51,784 nucleotides of DNA from IMCC26077 sp964418325 (GTDB lineage: Bacteria; Actinomycetota; Actinomycetes; Nanopelagicales; Nanopelagicaceae): contig CAYQLC010000011.1 of assembly GCA_964418325.1 (NCBI GenBank), forward strand, positions 1-51,784. Direction: 5' to 3'. The notes beneath the pieces are model-generated. The model ran no database searches. It had not been told where the DNA came from and saw only the letters and a list, made by a program, of their open reading frames with translations. The position numbers and the translations under genes were made by a program. Shown piece by piece: positions 50,891 to 51,784 of this stretch (position 1 is its first letter; the number at the start of each line of letters is the position of its first letter).

Positions 50891-51784
50891 ACCTCTGGGA
50901 TGACACCCTCTTTTATCAATCAAAAGAGCGGCCATCGCTAGCGCAGGATATTGATGCTGATGTCGTAATCATCGGCGGTGGTTTTACTGGTTTGTGGAGC
51001 GCGTATTACCTCAAGGCATTAGATGCCACCTTGCGTGTGGTGATTCTTGAAGGTGAGCAGATTGGTTTTGGCGCCAGTGGTCGCAATGGCGGTTGGTGCT
51101 CAGCGCTCTATCCAACGTCTCACGGCTATGCCGAAGTGCGACCTTATTTGCTCGAATCAATCGATGAGATTGGCGCCTTTGCCCATCAACATGCTCCCGA
51201 AGTCGGCTTTGTCAAGAGTGGAACTATCACCGTTGCACGAAATAAAGCGCAACTTGCTCGGATTCAAGAGTCGACTGCACCCCATGAAACTTACTTGCCA
51301 AAAGGAGCGCTCTACAGCCGAATAGGAATGAAGGGAGCACTGGGCGGTCTTTACACGCCAGATTGCGCAGTGATTCACCCTGGCCGTTTAGTACGCGCAC
51401 TAGCTGAGTACCTCGAGAAAGCTGGCGTGACTATCTATGAAAAAACACGAGTTGAAACTATTGAGCCATCTTTGGTTAAAACCAAAACTTCCAGCGTGCG
51501 TACGACATCGATTATTAAAGCGACCGAGGTCTTCTCGCAAAATCCTCGATCGCATGCGCCTATCTATTCGCTAATGGTTGCCACCGAACCACTAAGTGAT
51601 GAAATCTGGAGTGAGATTGGATTAGCGCATCGTGAGACTTTCTCTGAAGCTCTGCACCTTGTGAACTATGGTCAACGCACGATTGATAATCGACTTGCTG
51701 TAGGCGGACGCGGTGCGCGTTATCTCTTCGGTTCAAAGTTGCGTGCCAAGCATGAGATGGAATATCGCGTGCATCAAGAGATCA
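50887..51784 (+). CDS. DAO-type FAD-dependent amine oxidase, second paralogue, cut by the window end
   Basis: The first 299 codons are visible, starting MNLWDDTLFYQSKERPSLAQ. DADVVIIGGGFTGLWSAYYL (GGGFTG at 30-35), VVILEGEQIGFGASGRNGGW and HPGRLVRALAEYLEKAGVTI match the same DAO/PuuB-like family as the oxidase at 41156-42568, sharing GASGRNGG. It is translationally coupled (ATGA) to the PPOX-like gene and is the fourth gene of the regulator-aminotransferase unit. It probably oxidises an amine derived from polyamines. The C-terminus is outside the window. Confidence 0.87.
   Translation, partial: MNLWDDTLFYQSKERPSLAQDIDADVVIIGGGFTGLWSAYYLKALDATLRVVILEGEQIGFGASGRNGGWCSALYPTSHGYAEVRPYLLESIDEIGAFAHQHAPEVGFVKSGTITVARNKAQLARIQESTAPHETYLPKGALYSRIGMKGALGGLYTPDCAVIHPGRLVRALAEYLEKAGVTIYEKTRVETIEPSLVKTKTSSVRTTSIIKATEVFSQNPRSHAPIYSLMVATEPLSDEIWSEIGLAHRETFSEALHLVNYGQRTIDNRLAVGGRGARYLFGSKLRAKHEMEYRVHQEI

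Noticed and set aside
1..51784. CRISPR arrays, transposons, prophage, tRNA or rRNA genes
   Set aside because: No regularly spaced repeats, transposase or integrase motifs, or cloverleaf-like sequences were found. Almost all sequence is accounted for by conserved genes.

Overview
The window reads as a piece of an actinobacterial chromosome (Actinomycetota), most like a streamlined free-living freshwater lineage such as the Nanopelagicales/acI group. That placement is inference. The evidence is actinobacterial gene content and order: ClgR regulator near recA, ThyX, RNase J, a glutaredoxin-like protein of mycoredoxin type, a GNAT protein next to ispG-rip1-dxr, and IF2 with a long Gly/Pro/Arg-rich N-terminus. 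Base composition is moderate (roughly half G+C by eye). Packing is very tight: many ATGA and TAATG stop/start overlaps, convergent genes that touch or overlap, and no gene-free stretch above 300 bases (the longest is about 176 bp). I saw no tRNA, rRNA, CRISPR array, transposase or phage gene. Two runs of exactly 100 N are assembly gaps, each inside a gene.

Layout. 1-3049 (minus): miaB-miaA (tRNA 2-methylthio-isopentenyladenosine synthesis), then a RhaM-like mutarotase and a cut-off Gfo/Idh/MocA dehydrogenase. 3111-5134 (plus): an unrecognised secreted protein split by an assembly gap. 5121-18376 (minus): thyX-dapA-rnj-ftsK-rodZ-rimO-pgsA-cinA-clgR-tetR-membrane-anchored phosphatase/nuclease-recA-recX, with a consensus actinobacterial LexA box before recA. 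18415-19370 (plus): azlCD. 19373-37239 (minus): housekeeping run dxr-rip1-ispG-GNAT-proS-rimP-nusA-infB-rbfA-truB-ribF-rpsO-pnp-M16 peptidase-dapB-glutaredoxin. 37289-38752 (plus): an FGGY sugar kinase divergent from dxr.

38801-51784 is a polyamine (putrescine/GABA) uptake and catabolism island. It holds GabT, an agmatinase-family ureohydrolase, a DAO-type FAD oxidase, the complete PotABCD-like ABC importer, an aminobutyraldehyde-type aldehyde dehydrogenase, a divergent Lrp/AsnC regulator, a putrescine-type class III aminotransferase, a small FMN split-barrel protein and a second DAO-type FAD oxidase cut by the window end. The proposed flow is import or agmatine hydrolysis to putrescine, transamination or oxidation to 4-aminobutanal, dehydrogenation to GABA, and GabT to succinate semialdehyde. 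No glutamylputrescine synthetase (PuuA) is visible.

The most notable non-coding signal is a TANNNT hexamer ending exactly 6 or 7 nt before the start codon of ten genes that mostly lack a Shine-Dalgarno sequence. This is the geometry expected for leaderless transcripts. Other signals are an inverted repeat between the Lrp regulator and the aldehyde dehydrogenase, hairpins covering or abutting ribosome binding sites of pnp, infB and a FAD oxidase, and a 55-bp duplication flanking the first N gap which shows that gap is artificial.
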